Program-made: the position numbers and the translations under genes
NCBI RefSeq assembly: GCF_004211955.1
Contig: NZ_RHJI01000010.1
Span: 434,001-498,000 of the forward strand
From: Escherichia sp. E1V33
GTDB lineage: Bacteria > Pseudomonadota > Gammaproteobacteria > Enterobacterales > Enterobacteriaceae
Direction: 5' to 3'
Length of the DNA stretch: 64,000 nt
Shown: positions 50,718 through 62,730 of the stretch, in pieces
How positions within the stretch are numbered: the stretch's first letter is position 1
How the letters are laid out: every line of letters begins with the position of its first letter
The notes under the pieces: generated by a model
What the model saw: the letters and a program-made list of their open reading frames with translations, nothing else
Databases searched by the model: none
What the model was told of the DNA's origin: nothing

Positions 50718-52532
50718 ATGATTGTGCGCATACTGCTGCTGTTTATCACCCTGTTCACCTTCGGTGCACAGGCGCAAGCTATCAAGGAAAGCTATGCCTT
50801 TGCGGTGCTGGGAGAACCCCGGTATGCTTTTAATTTCAACCATTTTGATTATGTGAATCCCGCTGCGCCAAAGGGCGGGCAGATAACGTTATCCTCCATT
50901 GGCACCTTCGATAATTTCAACCGCTATGCACTACGCGGAAACCCCGGCGCCCGCACCGAGCAACTGTACGACACGCTATTTACCACTTCCGATGACGAAC
51001 CCGGCAGTTATTACCCGCTGATTGCCGAAAGCGCGCGCTATGCTGACGATTATTCCTGGGTAGAAGTCGCTATCAATCCGCGCGCCCGTTTTCATGATGG
51101 TTCGCCGATTACCGCACGCGACGTTGAGTTTACTTTTCAAAAATTCATGACCGAAGGCGTGCCGCAGTTTCGCCTGGTATACAAAGGCACAACGGTCAAA
51201 GCCATAGCGCCATTAACCGTGCGTATTGAATTAGCCAAACCCGGCAAAGAAGATATGCTGAGTCTGTTTTCACTCCCCGTGTTTCCTGAGAAATACTGGA
51301 AGGAGCATAAACTTAGCGACCCGCTATCTACACCTCCGCTGGCCAGTGGTCCGTACCGCATTACATCCTGGAAAATGGGACAGAATATTGTCTATTCTCG
51401 CGTAAAAGATTACTGGGCGGCCGATTTACCGGTAAATCGTGGTCGCTGGAATTTCGATACCATTCGCTACGATTATTATCTCGACGATAATGTTGCCTTC
51501 GAAGCGTTTAAAGCTGGCGCCTTTGATTTACGCATGGAAAACGACGCCAAAAACTGGGCCACGCGCTATACCGGTAAGAATTTCGATAAAAAATACATTA
51601 TCAAAGATGAACAAAAGAATGAATCAGCCCAGGATACGCGCTGGCTGGCGTTTAATATTCAACGACCGGTATTCAGCGATCGCCGGGTCCGGGAAGCCAT
51701 CACCCTCGCCTTTGACTTTGAATGGATGAATAAGGCGCTGTTTTACAATGCCTGGAGTCGCACGAACAGTTATTTTCAGAATACCGAATACGCGGCCAGA
51801 AATTACCCCGACGCCGCTGAGCTGGTGCTTCTGGCGCCAATGAAAAAAGATCTACCGCCAGAAGTGTTCACGCAAATCTACCAGCCACCAGTGTCCAAAG
51901 GCGATGGCTACGACCGTGACAACCTGTTAAAAGCCGACAAACTTCTCAACGATGCAGGCTGGGTGCTGAAAGGTCAGCAACGCGTTAATGCCACCACAGG
52001 CCAGCCACTCAGCTTTGAATTATTGCTTCCTGCAAGCAGCAATAGTCAGTGGGTATTGCCGTTCCAACATAGCCTGCAACGGCTGGGTATCAACATGGAC
52101 ATTCGCAAGGTGGATAACTCGCAAATCACCAACCGAATGCGCAGCCGCGACTATGACATGATGCCGCGCGTGTGGCGGGCGATGCCGTGGCCCAGTTCCG
52201 ATTTACAGATTTCCTGGTCATCGGAATATATCAACTCCACTTATAATGCCCCTGGCGTGCAAAGCCCGGTTATCGACTCGCTAATTAACCAAATTATTGC
52301 CGCGCAGGGAAATAAAGAAAAATTACTGCCTCTGGGGCGCGCCCTGGATCGCGTATTAACGTGGAATTATTACATGTTGCCGATGTGGTACATGGCGGAA
52401 GACCGTCTCGCCTGGTGGGATAAATTCTCCCACCCGGCCGTGCGCCCCATCTATAGCCTCGGTATCGATACCTGGTGGTATGACGTCAATAAAGCGGCCA
52501 AACTGCCGTCCGCCAGCAAACAGGGAGAGTAG
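50718..52532 (+). CDS. yejA: Peptide ABC transporter periplasmic binding protein YejA
   Basis: 604-residue solute-binding protein of the SBP family 5 (oligopeptide) type. Signal peptide MIVRILLLFITLFTFGAQAQA. Family marks: YVNPAAPKGGQI, VEFTFQKF and SGPYRITSW. The ATG at 50718 is chosen over an in-frame TTG two codons upstream. The protein resembles YejA-type receptors for microcin C-like and antimicrobial peptides. The stop is directly followed by the yejB ATG, so yejABEF is a tight operon. Confidence 0.95.
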   Translation: MIVRILLLFITLFTFGAQAQAIKESYAFAVLGEPRYAFNFNHFDYVNPAAPKGGQITLSSIGTFDNFNRYALRGNPGARTEQLYDTLFTTSDDEPGSYYPLIAESARYADDYSWVEVAINPRARFHDGSPITARDVEFTFQKFMTEGVPQFRLVYKGTTVKAIAPLTVRIELAKPGKEDMLSLFSLPVFPEKYWKEHKLSDPLSTPPLASGPYRITSWKMGQNIVYSRVKDYWAADLPVNRGRWNFDTIRYDYYLDDNVAFEAFKAGAFDLRMENDAKNWATRYTGKNFDKKYIIKDEQKNESAQDTRWLAFNIQRPVFSDRRVREAITLAFDFEWMNKALFYNAWSRTNSYFQNTEYAARNYPDAAELVLLAPMKKDLPPEVFTQIYQPPVSKGDGYDRDNLLKADKLLNDAGWVLKGQQRVNATTGQPLSFELLLPASSNSQWVLPFQHSLQRLGINMDIRKVDNSQITNRMRSRDYDMMPRVWRAMPWPSSDLQISWSSEYINSTYNAPGVQSPVIDSLINQIIAAQGNKEKLLPLGRALDRVLTWNYYMLPMWYMAEDRLAWWDKFSHPAVRPIYSLGIDTWWYDVNKAAKLPSASKQGE

Positions 52533-53627
52533 ATGGGCGCTTACCTGATTCGCCGTCTGTTGCTGGTGATCCCAACATTATGGGCGATTATCACCATCAA
52601 CTTTTTCATCGTGCAAATTGCGCCTGGCGGTCCCGTCGACCAGGCCATCGCCGCCATTGAGTTTGGTAATGCAGGAGTATTACCCGGCGCAGGCGGCGAA
52701 GGCGTTCGTGCCAGCCATGCGCAAACGGGCGTCGGCAATATCAGCGACAGTAATTACCGTGGCGGACGCGGGTTAGATCCAGAAGTGATCGCTGAGATCA
52801 CCCATCGCTACGGTTTCGATAAGCCGATCCACGAACGTTACTTCAAAATGCTTTGGGACTACATTCGCTTTGATTTTGGTGACAGCCTGTTTCGCAGCGC
52901 CTCGGTGCTGACGCTGATTAAAGACAGCCTGCCGGTTTCCATCACACTCGGATTGTGGAGCACGCTGATTATCTATCTGGTGTCGATTCCGTTAGGCATT
53001 CGCAAAGCTGTTTATAACGGTAGCCGCTTTGACGTCTGGAGTAGCGCGTTTATCATCATCGGCTACGCCATTCCTGCCTTTTTGTTTGCCATCCTGCTGA
53101 TAGTCTTCTTCGCAGGCGGCAGCTATTTCGACCTGTTCCCTCTGCGCGGCCTGGTATCCGCGAACTTTGATTCGCTGCCGTGGTATAAGAAAATCACCGA
53201 TTATCTGTGGCATATCACGCTGCCAGTGCTGGCGACAGTGATTGGTGGCTTTGCGGCGCTCACCATGCTGACAAAAAACTCATTCCTTGATGAAGTACGC
53301 AAGCAATACGTGGTGACCGCGCGTGCGAAAGGGGTAAGTGAGAAAAATATTCTCTGGAAACATGTGTTCCGCAACGCCATGCTGCTGGTGATTGCCGGTT
53401 TTCCGGCGACGTTTATCAGCATGTTTTTCACCGGCTCGCTGCTGATTGAGGTGATGTTTTCGCTCAATGGTCTTGGCTTACTGGGCTACGAAGCGACCGT
53501 CTCGCGCGATTATCCTGTAATGTTTGGTACCTTGTATATTTTCACCCTGATTGGCCTGCTGCTGAATATTGTCAGTGATATCAGCTATACGCTGGTCGAT
53601 CCGCGTATAGATTTTGAGGGACGTTAA
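52533..53627 (+). CDS. yejB: Peptide ABC transporter permease YejB
   Basis: 364-residue DppB-type permease. N-terminal [31 protein letters not shown] cytoplasmic insert (about 55-85) is typical of YejB. The EAA loop is [25 protein letters not shown] and the C-terminus ends [13 protein letters not shown]. It forms the membrane channel with YejE. Its ATG follows the yejA stop without a gap; its stop overlaps the yejE start (TAATG). Confidence 0.96.
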   Translation: MGAYLIRRLLLVIPTLWAIITINFFIVQIAPGGPVDQAIAAIEFGNAGVLPGAGGEGVRASHAQTGVGNISDSNYRGGRGLDPEVIAEITHRYGFDKPIHERYFKMLWDYIRFDFGDSLFRSASVLTLIKDSLPVSITLGLWSTLIIYLVSIPLGIRKAVYNGSRFDVWSSAFIIIGYAIPAFLFAILLIVFFAGGSYFDLFPLRGLVSANFDSLPWYKKITDYLWHITLPVLATVIGGFAALTMLTKNSFLDEVRKQYVVTARAKGVSEKNILWKHVFRNAMLLVIAGFPATFISMFFTGSLLIEVMFSLNGLGLLGYEATVSRDYPVMFGTLYIFTLIGLLLNIVSDISYTLVDPRIDFEGR

Positions 53628-54652
53628 TGTCGCGACTCAGCCCCGTCAATCAGGCCCGTTGGGCGCGTTTTCGCCATAACCGTCGCGGCTACTGGTCGTT
53701 ATGGATTTTCCTCGTCTTGTTTGGTTTGAGTTTGTGTTCTGAACTTATCGCCAACGATAAACCGTTGCTGGTGCGTTATGACGGCAGTTGGTATTTCCCG
53801 TTACTGAAAAACTACAGTGAAAGCGATTTTGGCGGCCCGCTGGCAAGTCAGGCTGATTATCAGGACCCGTGGCTGAAACAACGGCTGGAAGATAAAGGCT
53901 GGGTTCTGTGGGCGCCGATTCGCTTTGGCGCTACCAGTATCAACTTTTCCACCGACAAGCCCTTCCCCTCCCCGCCTTCCCGACAAAACTGGCTGGGAAC
54001 GGATGCCAATGGCGGCGATGTGCTGGCGCGCATTCTGTATGGCACGAGGATCTCGGTTCTGTTTGGTCTGATGTTGACACTCTGCTCCAGTGTAATGGGC
54101 GTACTGGCGGGGGCGCTGCAAGGTTATTACGGTGGTAAAGTCGATCTCTGGGGGCAACGCTTTATTGAAGTATGGTCGGGGATGCCGACACTGTTTTTGA
54201 TTATTTTACTTTCCAGCGTTGTGCAACCTAACTTCTGGTGGCTGCTGGCAATTACTGTCTTATTTGGCTGGATGAGTCTGGTCGGCGTGGTGCGGGCGGA
54301 GTTTTTACGTACCCGCAATTTCGACTACATCCGCGCGGCGCAGGCGCTTGGCGTCAGCGATCGCAGTATTATTCTGCGTCATATGTTGCCGAATGCAATG
54401 GTCGCTACCCTAACCTTTTTACCGTTTATTTTATGTAGTTCGATAACCACCCTGACCTCGCTCGATTTCCTCGGTTTCGGGTTGCCGCTCGGTTCACCGT
54501 CGCTCGGCGAACTGCTATTACAAGGGAAAAATAACCTTCAGGCCCCGTGGCTTGGGATCACCGCCTTCCTGTCGGTGGCAATATTATTGTCTTTGCTGAT
54601 CTTTATTGGTGAAGCAGTCCGCGACGCATTTGATCCTAATAAGGCGGTGTAG
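53627..54652 (+). CDS. yejE: Peptide ABC transporter permease YejE
   Basis: 341-residue DppC-type permease. N-terminal cytoplasmic FRHNRRGYWSLWIF before the first span, a large periplasmic loop (about 40-125) as usual in YejE, then NWLGTDANGGDVLARILYGTRISVLFG and the EAA loop YIRAAQALGVSDRSIILRHMLPN. Starts by TAATG overlap with yejB; one base separates its stop from the yejF ATG. Confidence 0.96.
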   Translation: MSRLSPVNQARWARFRHNRRGYWSLWIFLVLFGLSLCSELIANDKPLLVRYDGSWYFPLLKNYSESDFGGPLASQADYQDPWLKQRLEDKGWVLWAPIRFGATSINFSTDKPFPSPPSRQNWLGTDANGGDVLARILYGTRISVLFGLMLTLCSSVMGVLAGALQGYYGGKVDLWGQRFIEVWSGMPTLFLIILLSSVVQPNFWWLLAITVLFGWMSLVGVVRAEFLRTRNFDYIRAAQALGVSDRSIILRHMLPNAMVATLTFLPFILCSSITTLTSLDFLGFGLPLGSPSLGELLLQGKNNLQAPWLGITAFLSVAILLSLLIFIGEAVRDAFDPNKAV

Positions 54653-54653
54653 T

Positions 54654-56243
54654 ATGACGCAAACTCTGTTAGCGATTGAAAATTTGTCGGTGGGTTTCCG
54701 CCATCAGCAAACCGTACGTACCGTAGTAAATGATGTTTCACTACACATTGAGGCTGGCGAAACGCTGGCACTGGTGGGCGAGTCTGGTTCTGGTAAGAGC
54801 GTTACCGCGCTGTCGATTTTACGTCTACTCCCTTCCCCGCCGGTTGAATATCTCTCTGGTGATATTCGTTTTCATGGCGAATCGCTGCTTCATGCCAGCG
54901 AGCAAACATTGCGTGGTGTACGGGGAAATAAGATTGCCATGATTTTTCAGGAACCGATGGTGTCGTTAAACCCATTGCATACCCTGGAAAAACAGCTTTA
55001 TGAAGTACTTTCACTCCACCGCGGGATGCGTCGGGAAGCGGCACGTGGCGAAATCCTTAATTGCCTCGATCGCGTCGGTATCCGCCAGGCGGCAAAACGG
55101 CTGACGGATTACCCGCATCAACTCTCCGGCGGTGAACGCCAGCGGGTGATGATCGCAATGGCTCTTCTCACACGGCCGGAGTTATTGATTGCTGATGAGC
55201 CAACCACCGCGCTGGATGTCTCTGTCCAGGCGCAGATTTTGCAGCTTTTGCGCGAACTGCAAGGCGAGCTGAATATGGGCATGCTGTTTATTACTCATAA
55301 CCTCAGCATTGTCAGAAAACTGGCCCACCGTGTGGCGGTAATGCAAAACGGTCGCTGTGTGGAGCAAAATAACGCCGTTACGCTATTTGCCTCGCCTGCG
55401 CATCCTTACACGCAAAAGTTACTCAACAGCGAACCGTCAGGCGATCCAGTGCCGTTGCCACAACCAGCCTCAACGTTGCTTGATGTTGAACAACTTCAGG
55501 TCGCCTTCCCCATTCGCAAAGGGATCCTGAAGCGCGTCGTCGATCATAACGTGGTGGTGAAAAACGTCAGTTTTACGCTACGGGCGGGTGAAACGCTGGG
55601 TTTAGTGGGCGAGTCCGGTTCCGGCAAAAGTACAACGGGGCTGGCGCTGCTGCGGTTGATTAACTCTCAGGGCAGCATCGTCTTTGACGGTCAGCCATTG
55701 CAAAATTTAAATCGTCGCCAGCTATTACCAATCCGCCATCGCATTCAGGTTGTATTCCAGGATCCGAACTCCTCGCTCAATCCGCGGCTCAACGTGTTGC
55801 AGATTATTGAAGAAGGGTTACGGGTTCACCAACCGACGCTCTCTGCCGTGCAACGCGAAGAACAAGTGAAAGCCGTAATGCATGAAGTGGGGTTAGATCC
55901 TGAAACGCGCCACCGTTATCCGGCGGAGTTCTCTGGTGGTCAGAGACAACGTATTGCAATTGCCAGGGCATTAATTCTTAAGCCTTCGCTGATCATTCTT
56001 GATGAACCAACATCATCGCTCGACAAAACGGTACAGGCGCAGATATTGACGCTATTGAAATCATTGCAACAAAAGCATCAACTGGCCTATTTGTTTATCA
56101 GCCATGATTTGCACGTTGTCCGCGCGTTATGTCATCAGGTTATCGTGCTGCGACAGGGAGAAGTGGTGGAACAAGGACCGTGTGCGCGCGTGTTTGCCAC
56201 ACCGCAGCAGGAGTATACGCGTCAGCTACTGGCGTTGAGCTGA
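54654..56243 (+). CDS. yejF: Peptide ABC transporter ATPase YejF (fused)
   Basis: 529-residue protein with two complete ABC domains in one chain. Each has Walker A GESGSGKS (about residues 40-47 and 320-327), a signature ([16 protein letters not shown]) and Walker B ([25 protein letters not shown]), plus the oligopeptide-transport C-terminal sequence [12 protein letters not shown] after the first domain. It does the job of the separate DppD and DppF proteins. ATG 54654 follows the yejE stop; an upstream in-frame start would lie within yejE. Convergent with yejG, 3 bp apart. Confidence 0.96.
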   Translation: MTQTLLAIENLSVGFRHQQTVRTVVNDVSLHIEAGETLALVGESGSGKSVTALSILRLLPSPPVEYLSGDIRFHGESLLHASEQTLRGVRGNKIAMIFQEPMVSLNPLHTLEKQLYEVLSLHRGMRREAARGEILNCLDRVGIRQAAKRLTDYPHQLSGGERQRVMIAMALLTRPELLIADEPTTALDVSVQAQILQLLRELQGELNMGMLFITHNLSIVRKLAHRVAVMQNGRCVEQNNAVTLFASPAHPYTQKLLNSEPSGDPVPLPQPASTLLDVEQLQVAFPIRKGILKRVVDHNVVVKNVSFTLRAGETLGLVGESGSGKSTTGLALLRLINSQGSIVFDGQPLQNLNRRQLLPIRHRIQVVFQDPNSSLNPRLNVLQIIEEGLRVHQPTLSAVQREEQVKAVMHEVGLDPETRHRYPAEFSGGQRQRIAIARALILKPSLIILDEPTSSLDKTVQAQILTLLKSLQQKHQLAYLFISHDLHVVRALCHQVIVLRQGEVVEQGPCARVFATPQQEYTRQLLALS

Positions 56244-56246
56244 CGC

Positions 56247-56591
56247 TTAAAATGGATTGTAGTTTGAGAAAGGTTCGGCAATGGCCACACCAAAATTTTT
56301 CAGTCGACACGTCGCCGCAAACTCGTCCTGACGATTCACAAACAGACATGGCTCACCTTCGCACTCGAGAACAGAGCACGGAACTTCAATATCGCTTAAT
56401 GCCTGGCTTAGTTTGTACATCACCGACCATGCGTTATCGCCATCCGGGCTAAGTAATTTAAGCGCCACCAGGCTGTTGTCGCCGCACTGTCCATTTTGCG
56501 GAATCGGTTCAACTTTCGAACCTGCGAAACCAGCAGACCAACGATAGTTCTGCGGCAGTCGATGGACGATTGAGAGTTGTAATGAAGTCAC
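56247..56591 (-). CDS. yejG: Conserved hypothetical protein YejG
   Basis: 114-residue soluble protein without membrane segments or signal peptide. It matches the conserved enterobacterial YejG, a small alpha/beta protein. An NMR structure is known, with no assigned biochemical role; some work ties it to aminoglycoside response. Notable residues: Cys at positions 36, 73, 79, 83 and 97. It is convergent with yejF and ends 3 bp from its stop. Confidence 0.88.
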   Translation of the reverse strand: MTSLQLSIVHRLPQNYRWSAGFAGSKVEPIPQNGQCGDNSLVALKLLSPDGDNAWSVMYKLSQALSDIEVPCSVLECEGEPCLFVNRQDEFAATCRLKNFGVAIAEPFSNYNPF

Positions 56592-56923
56592 TTATTTTCC
56601 CCGGAAGCACATTTACTTCACAATTTATTTACATTAATTTTAACACATCATCAACAATCTGTCCTTCAACAGATCGTAAAGATTGATGCCTCGCCAGCGT
56701 GGCCGCTATGGTTCTGATTTAAATGATATCTGCGGACGTGGTCACGTTTGCGGGGCTATATGTACCCGTTTCTGCGATCTAACTCAACCTTTTTAACTAC
56801 AATGATGTGACTTTTTACATAAATTGAGTTTACATAAAATAAACATATATCGGGGGAATGATAGATTTGCGGTTGACATGCATCAACAAAGGAAGCCTTT
56901 TAGCTTCCCCGTTGTGCAATAGA
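56592..56923. other. yejG-bcr intergenic region (332 bp)
   Basis: The hairpin GGAAGC/GCTTCC with a 6-nt loop (56891-56908) lies just beyond the bcr stop and probably ends that transcript. The rest is A+T-rich with no gene. The yejG promoter should lie near 56600-56650 but I cannot place it with confidence. Confidence 0.6.
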
Positions 56924-58114
56924 TCACCGTTTTTTCGGTCGGCTGGCGTAAAGACAGAAGAGAATGGAACTGGTCGCACAGAAAGCAATGGACCAGATCA
57001 TCGGCCATGCGGAATTGAAGGTAGCCAAAGAAAGCAAAGCACCAACAACTGCGCCAATACCAAAACGGAAAGTTCCAGCCAACGACGACGCCGTTCCCGC
57101 CATATGGGGGAATTCATCCAGAATGACCGCCATCGCATTGGATGACACCATCGATACGCAGCCCACAAACGCCGCAACGCCAACCACCAGCGACCAGAAA
57201 CCCAGCCCCAGCAGCGCACTGATGACCATCCATGCCGCCATAATGAACTGGATCCACAGCCCAGAACGGAACATATTTAACGCGCCAATGCGGCGGACAA
57301 AACGGCTGTTAAAGATGGTCATCACGAACAGGAAAACAATGTTTAGCGCAAAGTAATAACCAAAGTTTTCCGGCGCGACGTGGTTAATTTCAATGTAGAC
57401 AAACGGCCCGGCGCTTAAGAATGAGAACATCCCGGCAAAGCTGAAACCGCTGGCCAGCATATAACTCAGGACACGCTTATGGCGGAACAGCGCAGCAAAG
57501 TTACCAATAGTGGTACGAATGTGGAACGGTTGGCGACGCTCTGGCGGCAACGTTTCTTTAATCAGGAAGAAGATCATTGCCGAAGCCAGAATTGCCGCCA
57601 CAGCGAGGATCCAGAAGATGTAATGCCAGCTCAACCACACCAGCACCCAGCCGCCAACTATCGGAGCCATCAGCGGTGCAATGGTCGTCACCAGCATGAC
57701 AAACGACATCATCCGCGAGAACTCTTCTTTCGGGTAGATATCGCGCATCAAAGCGTTGATAACCACGCTGGCCGCAGCCGCCGCCAGACCGTGGAAGAAA
57801 CGCATCACAATCAGTTGATCGATGGTTTGCGCCAGCGCGCACGCCGCCGCTGCTGCCGCGAACACCAGCGTACCACCGAGAACAACCGGCTTGCGCCCGA
57901 AGCTATCCGCCATCGGCCCGTAGATTAACTGCCCCAACGCAAAACCCAGAATATAGGTACTCAGGGTCATCTGTGTGCTGCCCGCTGGCACACCAAACTG
58001 CGCTGAAATCACTGGCAGAGCGGGCAGATACATATCAATCGACAGCGGCATTAACATGGCCAAAAGGCCAAGGATAAAGACAATAGCAAACGACGAATGC
58101 TGTCGAGTGGTCAC
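56924..58114 (-). CDS. bcr: Bicyclomycin/sulfonamide resistance efflux pump Bcr
   Basis: 396-residue MFS drug/proton antiporter (DHA1 family, 12 spans) that exports bicyclomycin and, when overproduced, confers resistance. Motif D1 [15 protein letters not shown] at the N-terminus, motif [15 protein letters not shown], motif [15 protein letters not shown]. It also transports cysteine. It starts 27 bp after rsuA on the same strand, so the two form an operon. Confidence 0.96.
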   Translation of the reverse strand: MTTRQHSSFAIVFILGLLAMLMPLSIDMYLPALPVISAQFGVPAGSTQMTLSTYILGFALGQLIYGPMADSFGRKPVVLGGTLVFAAAAAACALAQTIDQLIVMRFFHGLAAAAASVVINALMRDIYPKEEFSRMMSFVMLVTTIAPLMAPIVGGWVLVWLSWHYIFWILAVAAILASAMIFFLIKETLPPERRQPFHIRTTIGNFAALFRHKRVLSYMLASGFSFAGMFSFLSAGPFVYIEINHVAPENFGYYFALNIVFLFVMTIFNSRFVRRIGALNMFRSGLWIQFIMAAWMVISALLGLGFWSLVVGVAAFVGCVSMVSSNAMAVILDEFPHMAGTASSLAGTFRFGIGAVVGALLSLATFNSAWPMIWSIAFCATSSILFCLYASRPKKR

Positions 58115-58141
58115 AACGGGCTCCTGAATAAAATGAAAGTG

Positions 58142-58837
58142 TTAACCGACGCTGGCAATTTCTTCTGCAGTTAATGGACGATATTCACCGGGCGCTAAAT
58201 CTGCATCCAGTGTAATACCGCCAATGCGTTCACGGTGCAATTCCACCACGTGGTTACCCACGGCGGCAAACATGCGTTTCACCTGATGATAACGCCCTTC
58301 ACTGATGGTCAGACGGACCTGCGTAGGGGTAATCACTTCCAGCACAGCTGGCTTAGTGAGATCTTTTTCGTTATGTAACTGCACGCCTTTGGCAAATTGT
58401 TCTGCCGTATCGTCCGCTACCGGAGACTCCAGCGTCACCAGATAGGTCTTCTCACAATGATGACGCGGAGAAGTAATGCGATGCGACCACTGACCGTCGT
58501 CAGTCATCAGCACCAGACCGGTGGTATCAATATCCAGCCGCCCTGCCGCGTGCAGTTTCCACGCCACAGGTTCATCCAGAAAATAGAGCACCGTTGGGTG
58601 ATCCGGGTCATCAGTTGAGCAAACATAGCCCTGGGGCTTGTTGAGCATGAAATAACGCGGGCCGTGTTGCTGCGCCAGCGGATTGCCATCATAAGCTACA
58701 TCGTGTTCAGGGAGCAGTTTGAACGCTGCATTGCGGACGATTTCGCCATCGACGGTGACACGATTGCCGCGGATTTCACGCCCGGCAATAGCACGACTAA
58801 CGCCGAGTTGCTGTGCGATAAATTTATCAAGTCGCAT
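58142..58837 (-). CDS. rsuA: 16S rRNA pseudouridine(516) synthase
   Basis: 231-residue enzyme that makes pseudouridine 516 in 16S rRNA. N-terminal S4 RNA-binding domain (residues 1-60, [23 protein letters not shown]), then a catalytic domain with Asp102 in [14 protein letters not shown] and the family's [25 protein letters not shown]. The ATG at 58837 gives the family length; the upstream in-frame extension is not conserved. Divergent from radD. Confidence 0.96.
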   Translation of the reverse strand: MRLDKFIAQQLGVSRAIAGREIRGNRVTVDGEIVRNAAFKLLPEHDVAYDGNPLAQQHGPRYFMLNKPQGYVCSTDDPDHPTVLYFLDEPVAWKLHAAGRLDIDTTGLVLMTDDGQWSHRITSPRHHCEKTYLVTLESPVADDTAEQFAKGVQLHNEKDLTKPAVLEVITPTQVRLTISEGRYHQVKRMFAAVGNHVVELHRERIGGITLDADLAPGEYRPLTAEEIASVG

Positions 58838-58986
58838 GTGTGTGATTTTGCCTGTAAAAAACGGAGGTCGGGCATAGACCCGAAAATCAGAACTGTTGTC
58901 TGCCCAGTATAGCGGTCTAATAACTTCCCTCAAGGGAAAAAGATCCGTGGCATACTATTAGCGGATTAATCTACCTACGCTAAACC

Positions 58987-60747
58987 ATGATTTTTACACT
59001 TCGTCCATACCAGCAAGAAGCCGTGGATGCCACGCTCAACCATTTTCGTCGTCATAAAACCCCTGCCGTTATCGTGCTGCCCACCGGTGCAGGTAAAAGC
59101 CTGGTGATTGCCGAACTGGCACGGCTGGCGCGTGGTCGTGTGCTGGTGCTGGCACACGTTAAAGAACTGGTGGCGCAAAACCATGCAAAATATCAGGCGC
59201 TGGGGCTGGAAGCCGATATTTTTGCCGCTGGGCTAAAGCGCAAGGAGAGCCACGGTAAAGTGGTCTTTGGCAGCGTGCAATCAGTCGCCCGTAATCTTGA
59301 AGCCTTTCAGGGTGAGTTTTCGCTGTTGATTGTCGATGAATGCCACCGTATTGGTGACGACGAAGAGAGCCAGTATCAGCAAATCCTGACTCACCTGACA
59401 AAAGTGAATCCCCACTTACGCCTGCTGGGGCTGACTGCCACGCCCTTTCGGCTGGGTAAAGGCTGGATTTATCAGTTTCATTATCACGGTATGGTACGCG
59501 GCGACGAGAAAGCTCTTTTCCGTGACTGCATTTATGAGCTGCCGCTGCGCTATATGATTAAACATGGCTATCTGACGCCACCGGAACGGCTGGATATGCC
59601 GGTAGTGCAATATGATTTCAGCCGCTTGCAGGCGCAGAGCAACGGGCTGTTCAGCGAAGCCGATCTCAACCGCGAGCTAAAAAAACAACAACGTATTACC
59701 CCGCACATCATCAGCCAGATTATGGAGTTTGCTGCAACGCGCAAAGGGGTGATGATTTTCGCCGCGACAGTCGAACACGCAAAAGAGATTGTGGGATTAC
59801 TACCCGCCGAAGATGCTGCACTGATTACTGGCGACACCCCCGGCGCTGAGCGCGATGTGTTAATTGAAGATTTTAAAGCCCAGCGTTTTCGCTATCTGGT
59901 CAACGTCGCAGTACTGACCACCGGATTTGATGCCCCGCACGTCGATCTTATCGCCATTCTGCGCCCTACCGAATCAGTGAGTCTTTACCAACAAATTGTC
60001 GGGCGCGGTCTGCGTCTGGCTCCTGGCAAAACTGATTGCTTAATTCTTGATTATGCGGGTAACCCTCACGATCTCTACGCGCCGGAGGTCGGTACACCGA
60101 AAGGCAAAAGTGACAACGTTCCGGTACAGGTCTTCTGCCCTGCCTGCGGTTTTGCCAACACTTTTTGGGGGAAAACGACCGCTGACGGAACATTGATTGA
60201 ACACTTTGGTCGCCGCTGTCAGGGATGGTTTGAAGATGACGACGGTCATCGCGAACAGTGTGACTTCCGTTTCCGTTTTAAAAATTGCCCGCAATGTAAC
60301 GCGGAAAACGATATTGCCGCCCGCCGCTGCCGCGAATGTGACACCGTACTGGTTGATCCAGATGATATGTTAAAAGCGGCGCTACGACTGAAAGACGCGC
60401 TGGTATTACGCTGTAGCGGCATGTCTTTGCAGCATGGGCACGACGAGAAAGGCGAATGGTTGAAAATCACCTATTACGATGAAGACGGCGCGGATGTGAG
60501 TGAGCGTTTCCGTCTGCAAACGCCCGCCCAGCGTACCGCCTTCGAGCAGCTTTTTATCCGCCCGCATACGCGCACACCGGGCATCCCTCTGCGCTGGATC
60601 ACCGCCGCCGATATCCTCGCCCAGCAAGCCTTACTGCGACACCCGGATTTTGTCGTCGCCCGCATGAAAGGTCAGTACTGGCAAGTGCGTGAAAAAGTGT
60701 TCGATTACGAAGGTCGTTTTCGTCGGGCGCACGAATTACGCAGTTAA
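58987..60747 (+). CDS. radD: Superfamily 2 DNA repair ATPase RadD (YejH)
   Basis: 586-residue SF2 helicase-like protein of double-strand-break repair that works with RecA. Walker A LPTGAGKS (residues 31-38), DECH box (117-120), LTATPFR and helicase C motifs ([21 protein letters not shown]). Four cysteine pairs in the C-terminal half (CPACGF, CQGW...C, CPQC, CREC) indicate zinc binding. C-terminal region of about 150 residues is specific to RadD. Start at 58987, divergent from rsuA by 149 bp. Confidence 0.95.
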   Translation: MIFTLRPYQQEAVDATLNHFRRHKTPAVIVLPTGAGKSLVIAELARLARGRVLVLAHVKELVAQNHAKYQALGLEADIFAAGLKRKESHGKVVFGSVQSVARNLEAFQGEFSLLIVDECHRIGDDEESQYQQILTHLTKVNPHLRLLGLTATPFRLGKGWIYQFHYHGMVRGDEKALFRDCIYELPLRYMIKHGYLTPPERLDMPVVQYDFSRLQAQSNGLFSEADLNRELKKQQRITPHIISQIMEFAATRKGVMIFAATVEHAKEIVGLLPAEDAALITGDTPGAERDVLIEDFKAQRFRYLVNVAVLTTGFDAPHVDLIAILRPTESVSLYQQIVGRGLRLAPGKTDCLILDYAGNPHDLYAPEVGTPKGKSDNVPVQVFCPACGFANTFWGKTTADGTLIEHFGRRCQGWFEDDDGHREQCDFRFRFKNCPQCNAENDIAARRCRECDTVLVDPDDMLKAALRLKDALVLRCSGMSLQHGHDEKGEWLKITYYDEDGADVSERFRLQTPAQRTAFEQLFIRPHTRTPGIPLRWITAADILAQQALLRHPDFVVARMKGQYWQVREKVFDYEGRFRRAHELRS

Positions 60748-60763
60748 TGGTAGTTTTGATTGA

Positions 60764-61156
<393 letters not shown>

Positions 61157-61172
61157 TTGCTGAATAAGTTGT

Positions 61173-61201
61173 AAAAAACCCCGCTCCGGCGGGGTTTTTT
61201 G
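61173..61201. terminator. Bidirectional terminator after rplY
   Basis: The stem CCCCGC-TCCG-GCGGGG is flanked by six A residues before and six T residues after, so it can work on both strands. It lies 22 bp beyond rplY and could also stop yejK transcripts from the other side. Confidence 0.93.
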
Positions 61202-61245
61202 TATCTGCAGATTATACCTGATTACGGTATTGCTATTTTTTGCAG

Positions 61246-61275
61246 GCCAGATAAGGCGTTCACACCGCATCTGGC
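61246..61275. repeat. REP unit between rplY and yejK
   Basis: A single REP-type palindrome: GCCAGATAAGGCG ... CGCATCTGGC. It sits between the convergent rplY and yejK genes, downstream of the bidirectional terminator. Confidence 0.8.
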
Positions 61276-61294
61276 ATTCAGAACACAAAACCGA

Positions 61295-62302
61295 TTAATT
61301 GCCGCCAGACGTCCGGCGCTGCAATTGATCACGCAGGTTTGGCGGCGTACCCTTAATGGTCAGCGTATCGGTTGCCGGATCCCAGAAGATGCGTTCACCT
61401 AACAGCATCGCATCAAAGTTAATGGTCAAGCCACCGCCGCTACCGGCAAACTTCGTCAACTGACGCAGCGTGCTGCGGTCTGCCGGGAAGCTCTCTTCCA
61501 GTTCATACCCTTTTTCAGCAGCAAACTCCGTGAAGCTCACTTCGCTGACGCCCGCCAACTCTTTCGACAGCGACTCCAGTTCGATCTCCTCGCCTGCCTG
61601 CAGCTGCTCATTACAGTAGCTATAAACCTGCTGGCGCACGTTCTGTCGCTCTGCTTTATCCAGTTGTGCTTCTGCGGTGAAGTCGTCGACCGCTTGCAAC
61701 AGACCGCGGTTTTGCGCTTTCGCGTTCAACCCCTCGCTGGCACCGAGGAAGTCCATAAAGAAATCGGCGACTTTGCGTCCGACTCGCCCTTTCAGGAAAG
61801 TCAGATAGCGGGTCGATTCCGGATTGGTTTCCCACTCGGTTAAATCGATACGCGCCACGATATCCGCATGATTGATATCGAGATAATGGGTCGGGTTAAT
61901 ATCGAGATTTTCGTTTACGCGCATACTGCTCAGGTTGCTTAGTACTGCCACCAACAGATATTCCACTGCCAGATAACGGTAGTGACAAAACAGTACGAAA
62001 CCGCCGTCAGCAAAAGGATATTTCGCCAGTTCGTCACGCAGGCGTCCAGTTGCCGCGCGGCTAAATGCCAGAAAGTCCTCTTCGCCCTGACGTTGCAAGC
62101 GCAGCGTCTGCGCCAGTTCACTCTCTTCACTGAACAAACCGTAGGCTTTGTTCTTGGCGCTATAGACCCGATGTAATTCTGCCACCATCTCAACGACGGT
62201 TTCCGTCGGTTCCAGCAATGAATCGCGCAACACCAGCTCAAGGTTCTGCTCATCACGCTTGATAAGCTGGTGCAGAGCAATCTGGTTGATATCCAGACTC
62301 AT
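61295..62302 (-). CDS. yejK: Nucleoid-associated protein YejK (NdpA)
   Basis: 335-residue nucleoid-associated protein of the NdpA/YejK family, found with the folded chromosome in E. coli; precise role unclear, with reports of topoisomerase interaction. Predominantly helical with no HTH or membrane segment. Family core: [38 protein letters not shown] and [17 protein letters not shown] preceded by AAAGGAGAGTTTATC. Divergent from yejL. Confidence 0.94.
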
Positions 62303-62483
62303 GATAAACTCTCCTTTAAGACCGGGCGGTATTCAACCACCACCGGTAAAGCGACGCAATAAAAGTTGGCGGCCATTTTACAGAAGGCTGCGTAAGGAGA
62401 ATGATTGAAAGCATAAAAAAGCAGAAAAAAAACCGTTGCTACGGTAATATGTTGCCCTTTCATCAACTAACTGATTTCGATTT

Positions 62484-62711
62484 ATGCCACAAATTTCCCG
62501 CTACAGTGATGAACAGGTTGAACAATTGCTCGCAGAGCTGCTCAACGTACTGGAAAAACATAAGGCTCCGACCGACCTTTCCCTGATGGTGTTAGGCAAC
62601 ATGGTCACTAACCTTATCAATACCAGCATTGCCCCGGCTCAACGCCAGGCGATTGCCAACTCTTTTGCCCGCGCTTTGCAGTCCTCAATCAACGAAGACA
62701 AAGCGCACTAA
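62484..62711 (+). CDS. yejL: Conserved hypothetical protein YejL (UPF0352)
   Basis: 75-residue helical protein (UPF0352) of unknown function. [26 protein letters not shown] ... [33 protein letters not shown] is highly conserved in gamma-proteobacteria. It lies 19 bp upstream of yejM and is co-transcribed with it. Divergent from yejK with 181 bp between starts. Confidence 0.92.
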
Positions 62712-62730
62712 GGGAAACAGATAACAGGTT

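Noticed and set aside
53801-54157. 118-codon reverse frame within yejE
   Set aside because: Antisense to a conserved permease, without a ribosome-binding site or family resemblance.
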